In this document: positions 15,955 to 23,836 of the stretch, piece after piece
Layout: each line of letters starts with the position of its first letter
Position numbering within the stretch: the stretch's first letter is position 1
DNA from: Rhodospirillaceae bacterium Spongia-Bin9
Lineage (GTDB): Bacteria > Pseudomonadota > Alphaproteobacteria > Bin65
Assembly: GCA_900197615.1 (NCBI GenBank)
Contig: FZLR01000027.1
Coordinates: forward strand, 1-34,773
Length of the DNA: 34,773 bases
Direction of reading: 5' to 3'
Notes under the pieces: generated by a model
The model's input: only the letters and a program-made list of their open reading frames with translations
What the model was told of the DNA's origin: nothing
The model's database searches: none
Made by a program: the position numbers and the translations under genes

Positions 15955-16986
15955 CTACATGCCCTTCTTGACCTTCTGGACCTCGGCCCGCAGCGCCTTC
16001 AGCACGTCCGCGGCGTCCTTGGCGCCCTCGGCCACGGCCCGCTCGATCCACCAGTTGTCGAGACCGGCCAGCTTGGCCTTGACCGCCTTGGCGGTTGCGG
16101 CGTCGAAGGCGCCGACTTTGTTGCCGGCCGCGGTCAGCTTTTCAACCGCCAGCTTGTCGGCGCCGTCCCACGTCCGGCCCATGATGCCGGACATGTGCTC
16201 GCCGCCGACCTTGTTCAGCGAGGCTTTGTCCGCCGCGCTCAGGCTGTCGTATTTGCGCTGGTTCATCACCACTGCGAAGCTGGCGGAATAGAGGCCGCCC
16301 GGCAGCGCGTAGTGATTCTTGACCACGCCGCCCAGCTTGAAGCTGTAGATCGTCTCGATCGAGAAGAAGATGCCGTCGGCGACCCCCTGCTGCAGGATTT
16401 CCTGCGCCTTGGTCACCGGGGCGGACACGCTGACGATGCCGAGCCGCTTGGCGATCTGGCTCTGCACGCCGCCGCCGGTGCGCACCTTCATGCCCTTGAC
16501 CTGGCCGATGTTGGCGATCGGTCCGCGCGAATGCACCAGTCCGGGGCCGTGGGTGAACAGCGCCACCAGCTGCACGCCCTTGTGCTCGTCGCGCTTGCCG
16601 AAGCGGCCGGTGTAGGTGCGCCAGAAGGCGCGCGACATCTGCTCGGCATTGCCGTCGGCGCCGGGCAGTTCGATCATCTGGGTCAGCACGAAGCGACCGG
16701 TCGTGTAGCCGTGGGTGATCCAGGCCATGTCCGCAATGCCGTCGCGCACCCGGTCGTAGAGGACGCGCGGGTTGATCGGCGGGTAGGTCATCCGGACCTT
16801 GATCTTGCCGTTGCTGGCCTTGGTGAGATCCTTGATCCAGGTCGGCCAGCCGTTGGTGTTCATGGCGTGGCGCGGCCCGGCATAGGTTTCCAGCCGGATC
16901 GTGGTGTCCGCCTGGGCGACGCCGCTGACAGCCAGAACAGCAGTCGCGGCCGCTGCAGCCGCGACGGAAATCATCGTGCGAAACAT
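15955..16986 (-). CDS. dctP: TRAP transporter substrate-binding protein, DctP-like
   Basis: The protein has 343 residues with a signal peptide (MFRTMISVAAAAAATAVLAV, cleavage after AQA). The mature protein contains the DctP/TAXI-like core: WPTWIKDLTKASNGKIKVRMTYP, then the MKVRTGG segment (GQVKGMKVRTGGGVQSQIAKRLG), whose arginine normally binds the substrate carboxylate. I chose the ATG at 16986 because a strong ggagggag lies nine bases upstream; an in-frame TTG two codons earlier is too close to it. The ligand is probably an organic acid. The divergent crotonase/acyl-CoA synthetase pair suggests an acid that is then activated with CoA, which is inference. Confidence 0.93.
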   Translation of the reverse strand: MFRTMISVAAAAAATAVLAVSGVAQADTTIRLETYAGPRHAMNTNGWPTWIKDLTKASNGKIKVRMTYPPINPRVLYDRVRDGIADMAWITHGYTTGRFVLTQMIELPGADGNAEQMSRAFWRTYTGRFGKRDEHKGVQLVALFTHGPGLVHSRGPIANIGQVKGMKVRTGGGVQSQIAKRLGIVSVSAPVTKAQEILQQGVADGIFFSIETIYSFKLGGVVKNHYALPGGLYSASFAVVMNQRKYDSLSAADKASLNKVGGEHMSGIMGRTWDGADKLAVEKLTAAGNKVGAFDAATAKAVKAKLAGLDNWWIERAVAEGAKDAADVLKALRAEVQKVKKGM

Positions 16987-17133
16987 GTCCAAACTCTCCC
17001 TCCGTGATGTGAGGACAACCGCGGGAAGCCCGCTTGGGCTGTATTCGTAACCGTTTCATATGCTAGTCCAAAATGTGACGCCGTGAAAGATTTTCCGGCC
17101 GCCCGGCCGGATCGTGTGCAGGGAGACGGCAAC

Positions 17134-17988
17134 GTGGATTACCGGGACATTCTCGTCGAACGGCACAGTCTGGAGCGCGGCGGCACGGTCGGCCGGATCG
17201 TCATTAACCGGCCGGACCAGCTGAACGCGCTGCGCATGACGATTACCGATCGCGAGCTGATACACGCGCTCGACGGGTTCGAGGCCGATGACGATGTGCG
17301 CGCCGTGATCCTGACCGGGGCGGGCGCGCGCGCCTTCTCGACCGGTTGGGACCTGTCGCTGATCGAGGACACGTCGATCCCCGCCCTCGAAACCCTGATC
17401 CGCGCCAACACCGATCTGTTCCTCAAGATCTGGCACCTGCGCCAGCCGGCGATCGCGGCGGTCAACGGACACGCGGTCGGCACCGGGGCCGCCATCGCCA
17501 TGGCCGCGGACCTGACCATCGTGTCGGAGACCGCGCGGCTGGCGGAGCCGGAGATCCGCCACGGCGCTCTCTCGCCCTTCCTGATCCTGCCGTTCCTGAC
17601 CCATGCGAAGGCGGCGCACGAGTTCTACTACACCGGCGACGCGCTCGATGCGGCAGCGATGGTCCGCCTGGGTCTGGCGAACGCGGCGGTGGCGCCGGAG
17701 GCGCTGGCCGAAGAGGCCATGCGCACGGCGGCGCGGCTCGCGCTGGTGCCGCCCTGGGGATTGCAGATGAAGAAGCGCAGCCTGCGCGCCGCCTACGATG
17801 CGATGGGCTTCACCGCAGCGATCCGGCAGCATGCTTTGGCGGACGCTCTGGTGATCGGCGGCGATTTCCCCGAGCAGCGGGCGCTCCTGGAGATATTGGA
17901 GAAGGAGGGCATGCGTGCTTTTCTCCAGGCGCGGGACGGCCCGTTCAAGGAAACCGCGCCATCCGGCTCATCCTCCAAGACGCAGTGA
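17134..17988 (+). CDS. Enoyl-CoA hydratase/isomerase (crotonase) family protein
   Basis: The protein has 284 residues in the crotonase fold: RIVINRPDQLNALRMTI, then the oxyanion-hole segments GAGARAFSTGWDLS and VNGHAVGTGAAIAMAADL. Aligned by eye with rat mitochondrial enoyl-CoA hydratase, the second catalytic glutamate is retained (AEPEIRHG, matching QPE164). The first (GGGCE144) is replaced by alanine in GTGAAIAM. This points to an isomerase-, hydrolase- or lyase-like crotonase rather than a standard hydratase. I prefer the GTG at 17134, nine bases after ggag; a GTG at 17083 would add 17 residues. The last four bases overlap the start of the acyl-CoA synthetase gene. Confidence 0.88.
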   Translation: MDYRDILVERHSLERGGTVGRIVINRPDQLNALRMTITDRELIHALDGFEADDDVRAVILTGAGARAFSTGWDLSLIEDTSIPALETLIRANTDLFLKIWHLRQPAIAAVNGHAVGTGAAIAMAADLTIVSETARLAEPEIRHGALSPFLILPFLTHAKAAHEFYYTGDALDAAAMVRLGLANAAVAPEALAEEAMRTAARLALVPPWGLQMKKRSLRAAYDAMGFTAAIRQHALADALVIGGDFPEQRALLEILEKEGMRAFLQARDGPFKETAPSGSSSKTQ

Positions 17989-19562
17989 CCGATACCGGAG
18001 AAGAATCCGGCCCCGTGCCGACGGTCGGCGCCCTGCTGGAGCGCCGGGCGCTGCTCGACCGGGATACGCCGGGACTGGTGGCGGGATCGCTCCGCCTGAC
18101 ATTCGGACAACTGCAGGCCTGGGCCGTGGCGGTTGCCGATGCCTTCGCCGCTGCCGGGGTAGGGAAGGGCGACCGGGTCGCGGTCCTGTCCCGAAACAGC
18201 GCCGAGGGCGTGGCGCTGTACTACGGCGCGGCGCGCCGGGGCGCCATCCTGTGCAATCTCAATGTCCGGCTGAGCGAAGACGAACTGGCCTGGATTCTGG
18301 CGGACGCCGAACCGGCGCTGCTAATCGTCCATGCCGATTTCGCCGGGCTGGCCGATAGCCTCGCGGAGCGGGTCGGGATCGGGCAGGTCTGGCGCTTCGG
18401 CGAAGCGCCGATGCCGCTACCCCCGGATCGGCCGGCCGCCGGAAAGTCGGCGATCGCGGCCGGCGCGGTGTGCGGGCAAACGCCGGCGGTCGCCGACGAT
18501 CCGCTGCTGCTGGTCTACACCTCGGGCACGACCGGCCGGCCCAAAGGCGCGGTTATGACCCACACCGCCATGGTCTGGACCTCGGCGACCATGGCCTACA
18601 CCCTCGACTATCGCCGCCGCGATATCGGTCTGATTCCGGTGCCGATGTTCCATGTCGGCGGTATGTCCTTCGTCACCTTCTTCGTCCATATGGGCGCGAC
18701 GGCGGTCCTGCCGCCGGCCTGGCAGCCGGAGGCTATCCTCGCGCTGATCGCGGATGAGCGGATCGACCATTTCTTCGCTGTCGCCGCCATGCTCAAGGGC
18801 CTGCTCGACGCGCCGGGATTTGCCGAGTCGGATCTGTCGAGCCTGCGCTGGATCATGGCCGGCGGCGCGCCGGTGCCGGCGGAGCTTATCCGGGCCTTCG
18901 GGCGGCGCGGCGTGCCGGTCGTGCAGACCTACGGCACGACGGAGACCGGCGGGCCGGCCACGGTTGTCGACCTCGCCCATGCCGAGGCGAAGGCCGGCTC
19001 GGCCGGGCTGCCCTTTTTCCACACCGATCTGCGCATTGCCGACGGGGCTGGCCGGGCGCTGCCGGCGGACGCGGTTGGCGAGATCCAGGTGCGCGCGCCG
19101 CACCTGTTCGCCGGCTACTGGCGCAATCCGGCGGCGACCGCCGAGGCGTTCGCCGGCGACTGGTACCGCACCGGCGATGTCGGCAACCTCGACAGCGAAG
19201 GCTATCTCTGGATCAGGGGACGGAGCCGGGATGTCATCATCTCGGGCGGCGAGAACATCTACCCGGCGGAGGTGGAGGCGGTGCTGGAGGCCCACCCCGC
19301 AATCGCCGAAGCGGCGGTCGTCGGCCGGCCCGACGAGACATGGGGCGAGATCCCGGCCGCCGCGATCGTGGCGGTGGCGGGCGCCGTCGCCCCGGATGCG
19401 GCCGGACTGGCGCGGTTCTGCGCGGGCCGGCTCGCCCGCTACAAGATCCCGCAGCAGGTAGAGGTGTCGGAATCACCCCTGCCGCGCAACGCGGCCGGTA
19501 AACTGCTCCGGCACGAACTGGGCGCAGCAGTCGCTCAGTCCTCAGGCAGGTTGCCGGCATAG
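17985..19562 (+). CDS. Acyl-CoA synthetase (AMP-forming), class I adenylate-forming enzyme
   Basis: The protein has 525 residues. The P-loop-like A3 motif is YTSGTTGRPKG (178-188). A5 is TYGTTETGGP, A7 is YRTGDVGNLDSEGYLWIRGRSRD, A8 is IISGGENIYPAEVE, and the catalytic lysine of A10 is K506 (PRNAAGKLLR). It activates a carboxylic acid to its acyl-AMP and then to the CoA thioester in the cytoplasm. The GTG start at 17985 overlaps the crotonase stop codon (GTGA); the frame is open far upstream but only as overlap with that gene. The substrate range is undetermined; short-/medium-chain and aromatic acids are all possible. Its 3' end overlaps the convergent VOC gene by 28 bases. Confidence 0.93.
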   Translation: MTDTGEESGPVPTVGALLERRALLDRDTPGLVAGSLRLTFGQLQAWAVAVADAFAAAGVGKGDRVAVLSRNSAEGVALYYGAARRGAILCNLNVRLSEDELAWILADAEPALLIVHADFAGLADSLAERVGIGQVWRFGEAPMPLPPDRPAAGKSAIAAGAVCGQTPAVADDPLLLVYTSGTTGRPKGAVMTHTAMVWTSATMAYTLDYRRRDIGLIPVPMFHVGGMSFVTFFVHMGATAVLPPAWQPEAILALIADERIDHFFAVAAMLKGLLDAPGFAESDLSSLRWIMAGGAPVPAELIRAFGRRGVPVVQTYGTTETGGPATVVDLAHAEAKAGSAGLPFFHTDLRIADGAGRALPADAVGEIQVRAPHLFAGYWRNPAATAEAFAGDWYRTGDVGNLDSEGYLWIRGRSRDVIISGGENIYPAEVEAVLEAHPAIAEAAVVGRPDETWGEIPAAAIVAVAGAVAPDAAGLARFCAGRLARYKIPQQVEVSESPLPRNAAGKLLRHELGAAVAQSSGRLPA

Positions 19563-20170
19563 GCGGCCAGCCAGGCGGCGTCGACTCCGTCCAGGGTCAG
19601 GAGTTCGGCCGCAGCCTCGGCCTTCGTCTGGGTGACGGCCTCGATGTTGCGCTGGTCCGCGCCCTGGGCCGGCTGGCAAGCGAACTCGAGCCGGATATCG
19701 TTGGGATCGCGCAGATAGACGCCGACCATGCCCGGCAACTGCTCGATCGGGCCGCTGTTCGCCACGCCGTGCCGCTCCAGCCGCTTCAGGATGTCCCGAA
19801 AGCGCGCCGGCGTGCAGGAGATCGCGACATGCTGCATGCCGCCGATGGCGTTGCGGTCGGTCTGCGGCTCCGCACCCTTCGGAATTTCGAAAAAGGCCAT
19901 CAGGGCGTCGTTGCCCATATCGAAGAAATAGTGGCGGATTTCCTCGTAAGGCGGGTTGCCCCGGTTGCCCGGCCCGGTGCCGAGGCCCGGCGGCACCTTC
20001 ATGGCATGGACCAGCGGCATCCCCAGCACGCCGACATAGAATTCTACGGTGGCCTTCATATCGTCGGTGGTCAGCGCCAGATGATGCACCCCGCGAGTCG
20101 GCACATCGCCGGTGTGGCGGTGCGACGGCAGCGGTTTGAGTTGCAGGTTCATCGGTCTTTCCCGGCCCAT
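19535..20170 (-). CDS. VOC-superfamily (glyoxalase/extradiol dioxygenase-fold) protein
   Basis: The protein has 211 residues with two beta-alpha-beta-beta-beta modules. The candidate metal ligands are H30 (GVHHLALTTDD), E95 (MAFFEIPKG), H114 (GGMQHVAISC) and E162 (IRLEFACQ), which is the usual four-ligand set. Members include glyoxalases, extradiol dioxygenases, epimerases and resistance proteins; nothing identifies the substrate here. The start is uncertain: ATG at 20170 or ATG at 20152 (MNLQLKPLPSH), the latter preceded by gggaaag. The last 28 bases overlap the end of the acyl-CoA synthetase gene on the other strand. Confidence 0.88.
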   Translation of the reverse strand: MGRERPMNLQLKPLPSHRHTGDVPTRGVHHLALTTDDMKATVEFYVGVLGMPLVHAMKVPPGLGTGPGNRGNPPYEEIRHYFFDMGNDALMAFFEIPKGAEPQTDRNAIGGMQHVAISCTPARFRDILKRLERHGVANSGPIEQLPGMVGVYLRDPNDIRLEFACQPAQGADQRNIEAVTQTKAEAAAELLTLDGVDAAWLAAYAGNLPED

Positions 20171-20317
20171 GACGGATATCCGTCTCCCACCGTAGCGCTA
20201 TCGCCGCCAAGCCTAACTACCCCCTGCCGCCCGCGCCACCCGATTGTCCCGGCCGGGTTCAGGCGCATCCGGTGCGCCTGCCAAAAAACGATCGATGGCG
20301 TTGCTCCGATGTTTATT

Positions 20318-20338
20318 TGTAGTGCGAAGTGCATTACA
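20318..20338. promoter_or_regulatory. Candidate operator of the first toxin-antitoxin module
   Basis: This is an imperfect inverted repeat of two 8-base arms (TGTAGTGC and GCATTACA, one mismatch) around a 5-base centre, 26 bases before the antitoxin ATG. The surrounding 60 bases are AT-rich. Ribbon-helix-helix antitoxins usually repress their own operon by binding such repeats over the promoter. The function is inferred from position. Confidence 0.5.
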
Positions 20339-20363
20339 TACTGCTCGCAATAAAGAGGTAAGC

Positions 20364-20672
20364 ATGCTGAACTTGGACACCGGTCCGGGCGCTTCGGGCA
20401 AACGCGGCAAGACCACGCAACTGCGCCACGACGAGCGGTTGGCCGCGCTGATCGAGCGCGCCGCGCGCTCGCTCGGAGTCGACAAATCGACCTTCCTGCG
20501 CGCCGCGATCGAACGCGAGGCGATGCAGGTGCTCGAAAGGCAGTCCCGGCATGAGCTGACCGGGGAGGACGCCCGGCTTTTCGCCGCGGCGCTCGACGCC
20601 CCGCCCGCGCCGACGCCGCGCGCCCTGGAGGCGGCCCGGAACTACCGCGAACGCGTCGTCAGTGCCGACTGA
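20364..20672 (+). CDS. Type II antitoxin, DUF1778/ribbon-helix-helix (TacA-like)
   Basis: The protein has 102 residues. The N-terminal TTQLRHDERLAALIERAARSLGVDKSTFLRAAIEREA matches a ribbon-helix-helix DNA-binding domain in which a beta strand pairs in the dimer. The C-terminal helix and PPAPTPRALEAARNY would wrap the toxin. The ATG at 20364 follows an agagg ribosome-binding site at good distance. The 11-base overlap with the following GNAT gene is the usual arrangement of TacA-TacT pairs, in which the antitoxin is made first. Confidence 0.87.
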   Translation: MLNLDTGPGASGKRGKTTQLRHDERLAALIERAARSLGVDKSTFLRAAIEREAMQVLERQSRHELTGEDARLFAAALDAPPAPTPRALEAARNYRERVVSAD

Positions 20673-21210
20673 GCCGCCGGCGCTTCGGATCGAACGGTTC
20701 GATCCGGCGCGGCACGACCGCGCCGGTTTCGATTGCGGCGTCGCTCGCCTCGACAACTATCTCAAACTGAGCGCACGGAAGCAGCAGCGGGACGACATGA
20801 TCCGCGTCCATGTCGCGGTCGAGGACGGCAGTGTACGCATCCTCGGCTATCATGCGATCTCCCTGGGCACGATGAACGCGGACGAACTCGAACGCCGGCT
20901 CCGCGGCACGCCGGCCCACGGGGAGCTTCCGGTCCTGTTCCTGGGCCAGGTTGCCGTGGACCGGGCGGCGCAGGGCAAGGGACTCGGCGGCATCCTCATG
21001 CATCACGTCTTCGAAAAGGCGTGCGCGGTTGCCGACATGGCCGGCTGCCACGCGATCCTGCTCGATGTCGTCGCGGACGGCGGCGAAACCGCGTTCGCAC
21101 GTCGCAGGGGCTGGTACGAAGGTTTCGGCTTTACCGCTTTCGCCAGCAATCCGGCGCGGATGTTCCTGACGATGAAACAGGTGCGGGCGATGGTCGGCGC
21201 CGGGCGGTAG
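20662..21210 (+). CDS. GNAT acetyltransferase toxin (TacT-like)
   Basis: The protein has 182 residues starting at a GTG inside the antitoxin's last codons. It opens with the family pattern IERFDPARHDRAGFDCGVARLDNYLKLSARKQQRDD. The acetyl-CoA pyrophosphate loop is QGKGLGG, preceded by LGQVAVDRAA, and the fold closes with GWYEGFGFTAF. TacT-type toxins acetylate the amino group of aminoacyl-tRNAs and block translation. The closely overlapping DUF1778 gene supports this role over a metabolic acetyltransferase. Which tRNA is targeted cannot be read here. Confidence 0.9.
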   Translation: MPTEPPALRIERFDPARHDRAGFDCGVARLDNYLKLSARKQQRDDMIRVHVAVEDGSVRILGYHAISLGTMNADELERRLRGTPAHGELPVLFLGQVAVDRAAQGKGLGGILMHHVFEKACAVADMAGCHAILLDVVADGGETAFARRRGWYEGFGFTAFASNPARMFLTMKQVRAMVGAGR

Positions 21211-21467
21211 GCGGCGCCCGAGAGCCGGTCTTCGACGGAAAGTTCTGCGGGCGCAATCGAGGGGCGGAGGCAGATCACCGCTCGCTTCTGTCGGCGGCCA
21301 GTTCGTCCGGAATGTCTTGCAGTCGGGTGACCGGTCTCGTGCTCGGCACCAGTCCCGCAGCCGATAGGGCGGGCGGCGTCAGCAAGCCGCTGCGTGTCGC
21401 CTCGGCCAGTCGCACATCGAGCAGCAATCGATTTTTCTACTCTGGCGCCATTCCGGGAACGCCTTTC
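21211..21467. other. Intergenic region between toxin gene and Rieske oxygenase gene
   Basis: These 257 bases separate the ends of a plus-strand and a minus-strand gene. No terminator with a T-run is evident. On the minus strand a 50-codon frame (21427 to 21275, TTG start) reads LLLDVRLAEATRSGLLTPPA and ends LQDIPDELAADRSER. It looks protein-like but has no ATG or clear ribosome-binding site, so I do not call it a gene. Confidence 0.4.
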
Positions 21468-22754
21468 CTACTCCGCCGCCTGCCGGGCCGGGGAGCCGGC
21501 GGCGCTCAGGGTGCGCCAGTCCTCGTCCTTCGGGTAGATGCCTTCGAGGGATCGGATCGCGGCCTGCGGCGTGCGCGGCTCCGTCGTGCCGATGGCGGGT
21601 TCGCCGCGGGCGACGGCGCGGGCGGCATCGACCATCATCCTGCGGAACTCGACAACCGCCAGGTCGGACGCGCCGAGGATATCGTTCGTGCGGCCGACGA
21701 TCGGGCCGGGCGAGACCCACATGGCGACGTCCTGGTTGGGGATGCCCTCGATGCCGGTGAAGCTGCCCGCCTTCATCGCGTCGCGGTCCTGCAGGAAGCG
21801 GTTGTCCAGCGTGCCCCGCGGCGCCCAGCCGTCGGTCAGGTCGATGCCGCGCCTTGTATGGTGGAAGGCTCGCCATTCCTCCGTCGTCGGCACGTCCGGC
21901 CCATCCCAGGCGATGAAGTAGAAGACGCTGTTCACGTCGTCGACCGGCACGATAACGCTGGCGACCCGGTGCCGGTCGTTCGGCGGGATCAGCGAATAAT
22001 AGGGCGCGACGTATTCGGTGACGCGCAGATAGTTGTGGGTCGCCGCGTTCTTCACCGGCCGCCGGATCGCGACGTAGTGGAAGCCGTAGCTGGTGCGCTC
22101 GATCTGCATGCGCGGCGATTTGTCGGTCGACGGCCTGTACCAGGACTTGTCGTCGGCCGAGGCGCGCGTCACCCGGGCCGGGACCATGTCGGACGAATGC
22201 AGGCTGGAGGAATGGGCGCTGTCGATCTGGCCCTCGTGGATCTGCGCCCAGTTGCACGGCACCCGGATCTTCAGGATCGCGATGTCGATATCGTCCCGCG
22301 GCGCGAAGGCCGGCGGGTCGAAGGGTGGGGCGGCCTCGGGCTCGCCGAGCCAGGCCCAGACGAAACCGCCCCATTCGACGACCGGATACGCCCGCGCCCG
22401 GACTTTCTCCATCAGCATGCTGCCTTCGGGCTCGGAGCTCATGGCGACGCACTGGCCGTCCACCGCATATTTCCAGCCGTGATACAGGCAGCGCAGGCCG
22501 CATTCCTCGTTGCGGCCGAGCAGCAGCGAGGCGCCCCGGTGCGGGCATTTCTCGTCGAGCAGGCCGAGCCGCCCTTTGCTGTCGCGGAAGGCGACCATGC
22601 GCTGGCCCAGCGCCTCGACCGGCAGGGGCGTGCCGTCCGGCTCGGCGACTTCCTCGACCAGGCAGACCGGCGTCCAGTGCCGGCGCATCAGCCGGCCCAT
22701 CGGGGCGTCGCCCTCGACCCGGGTCAGCAGATCGTTTTCTTCTGCTGTCAACAT
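21468..22754 (-). CDS. Rieske [2Fe-2S] aromatic ring-hydroxylating oxygenase, phthalate 4,5-dioxygenase-like
   Basis: The protein has 428 residues. The Rieske cluster is held by C70, H72, C89 and H92 (EKCPHRGASLLLG and CLYHGWKY, C-x-H-x16-C-x2-H). The mononuclear iron ligands are in QIDSAHSSSLH: H181 and H186, with D178 as the bridging/coordination aspartate. The QIHEGQIDSAHSSSLHS segment and the absence of a beta subunit are typical of the single-component phthalate-dioxygenase/vanillate-demethylase group. It needs an electron supply, provided by the divergent reductase gene starting 132 bases away. The neighbouring dihydrodiol dehydrogenase- and dihydroxyphthalate decarboxylase-like genes favour a phthalate-type substrate. 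An O-demethylase role is the main alternative. Confidence 0.93.
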   Translation of the reverse strand: MLTAEENDLLTRVEGDAPMGRLMRRHWTPVCLVEEVAEPDGTPLPVEALGQRMVAFRDSKGRLGLLDEKCPHRGASLLLGRNEECGLRCLYHGWKYAVDGQCVAMSSEPEGSMLMEKVRARAYPVVEWGGFVWAWLGEPEAAPPFDPPAFAPRDDIDIAILKIRVPCNWAQIHEGQIDSAHSSSLHSSDMVPARVTRASADDKSWYRPSTDKSPRMQIERTSYGFHYVAIRRPVKNAATHNYLRVTEYVAPYYSLIPPNDRHRVASVIVPVDDVNSVFYFIAWDGPDVPTTEEWRAFHHTRRGIDLTDGWAPRGTLDNRFLQDRDAMKAGSFTGIEGIPNQDVAMWVSPGPIVGRTNDILGASDLAVVEFRRMMVDAARAVARGEPAIGTTEPRTPQAAIRSLEGIYPKDEDWRTLSAAGSPARQAAE

Positions 22755-22885
22755 GGGGCGGTCAGCATGGGGCGCTCAACACGGCATTGCCCGAAAACGT
22801 GGATCGAATATCCGGCGGCATGCTAGGTCGGGCAACGCGCGCCGTCCAGTTCGATGGCGCTGTCGGACTCCCAGCGCGATCCGAG

Positions 22886-23836
22886 ATGGCCGAACCGAAC
22901 GCCCTCATCCGCCTGACAATCGCCGGCAAGCGCAGGCTCACGCCCGATATCTGGGAATTCACCCTCACGGCGGCGGACGGCGCGCCCTTGCCGCCCTTCG
23001 AGCCGGGCGCGCATATCGGGGTGGAGACGCCTTCGGGCGCCATGCGCCAGTATTCCCTGGTCAACGACGGGCGTGCACCGGACCGCTATGTCATCGCCCT
23101 GAAGCGCGAGCCGGAGTCGCGCGGCGGTTCGCGTTCGATGGTCGAGGAAACGGAAGTCGGCGGCCTCTTGCGCGCCGATGCGCCGGCCAACAGTTTTCCG
23201 CTGGCCGAAGCGCCGGGCTATCTGCTGATCGCCGGCGGCATCGGCATTGCGCCGGTCCGCGCCATGGCCGACAGGCTCGACGAGGAGGGCCGGCCCTTCC
23301 GCCTGATTTACTGCACCCGCAGCGCCGCGGAGTCGGCTTATCTCGACGAAATTCGGGCCCGCTTCGGCGCGCGGCTGACCGTGCATCGCGACGGCGGCGA
23401 TCCGGACGCCTTCTACGATTTCTGGGACGATTTCGCCGAACCGCGGGACATCCGGGTCTATTGCTGCGGCCCGAAACCATTGATGGAAGAGGTCCGGGCG
23501 GTCTCGGGCCATTGGCCGGAAGGACGGGTGCAGTTCGAGGATTTCAAACCGGTCGAAGCCGTGCGGCCCGACGACCGCCCGTTCGAGGTCGTGCTCCACC
23601 GCACAGGTCGGACGGTGGCCGTGCCGGCCGATCTGCCGATCCTGGAGGCGTTGCGCGGCGCCGGAATCCGCGTGCCGAGCTCCTGCGAGAGCGGCGTCTG
23701 CGGTACCTGCAAGACGGGGCTGATCGCCGGCGAGGCCGACCATCGCGATAGGGTGCTGATGGACGAAGAGCGCGGGGAATTCATTATGCTGTGCGTATCG
23801 CGGGCGAAGAGCGGAGCGCTGAGTCTTGACCTCTGA
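22886..23836 (+). CDS. Oxygenase reductase (FMN / NAD(P)H / plant-type [2Fe-2S]), phthalate dioxygenase reductase/VanB-like
   Basis: The protein has 316 residues in the domain order of class IA oxygenase reductases. The flavin domain carries RQYSLVN (54-60), the nucleotide domain GGIGIAPVRAM (117-127) and YCCGPKPLM (192-200), and the C-terminal ferredoxin holds its cluster with C267, C272, C275 and C303. It carries electrons from NAD(P)H to the Rieske oxygenase encoded divergently. I used the ATG at 22886 (MAEPNALIRLTI), which fits the family length; an ATG at 22820 in frame would add 22 residues of poor match. It overlaps the next gene by 11 bases. Confidence 0.93.
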   Translation: MAEPNALIRLTIAGKRRLTPDIWEFTLTAADGAPLPPFEPGAHIGVETPSGAMRQYSLVNDGRAPDRYVIALKREPESRGGSRSMVEETEVGGLLRADAPANSFPLAEAPGYLLIAGGIGIAPVRAMADRLDEEGRPFRLIYCTRSAAESAYLDEIRARFGARLTVHRDGGDPDAFYDFWDDFAEPRDIRVYCCGPKPLMEEVRAVSGHWPEGRVQFEDFKPVEAVRPDDRPFEVVLHRTGRTVAVPADLPILEALRGAGIRVPSSCESGVCGTCKTGLIAGEADHRDRVLMDEERGEFIMLCVSRAKSGALSLDL

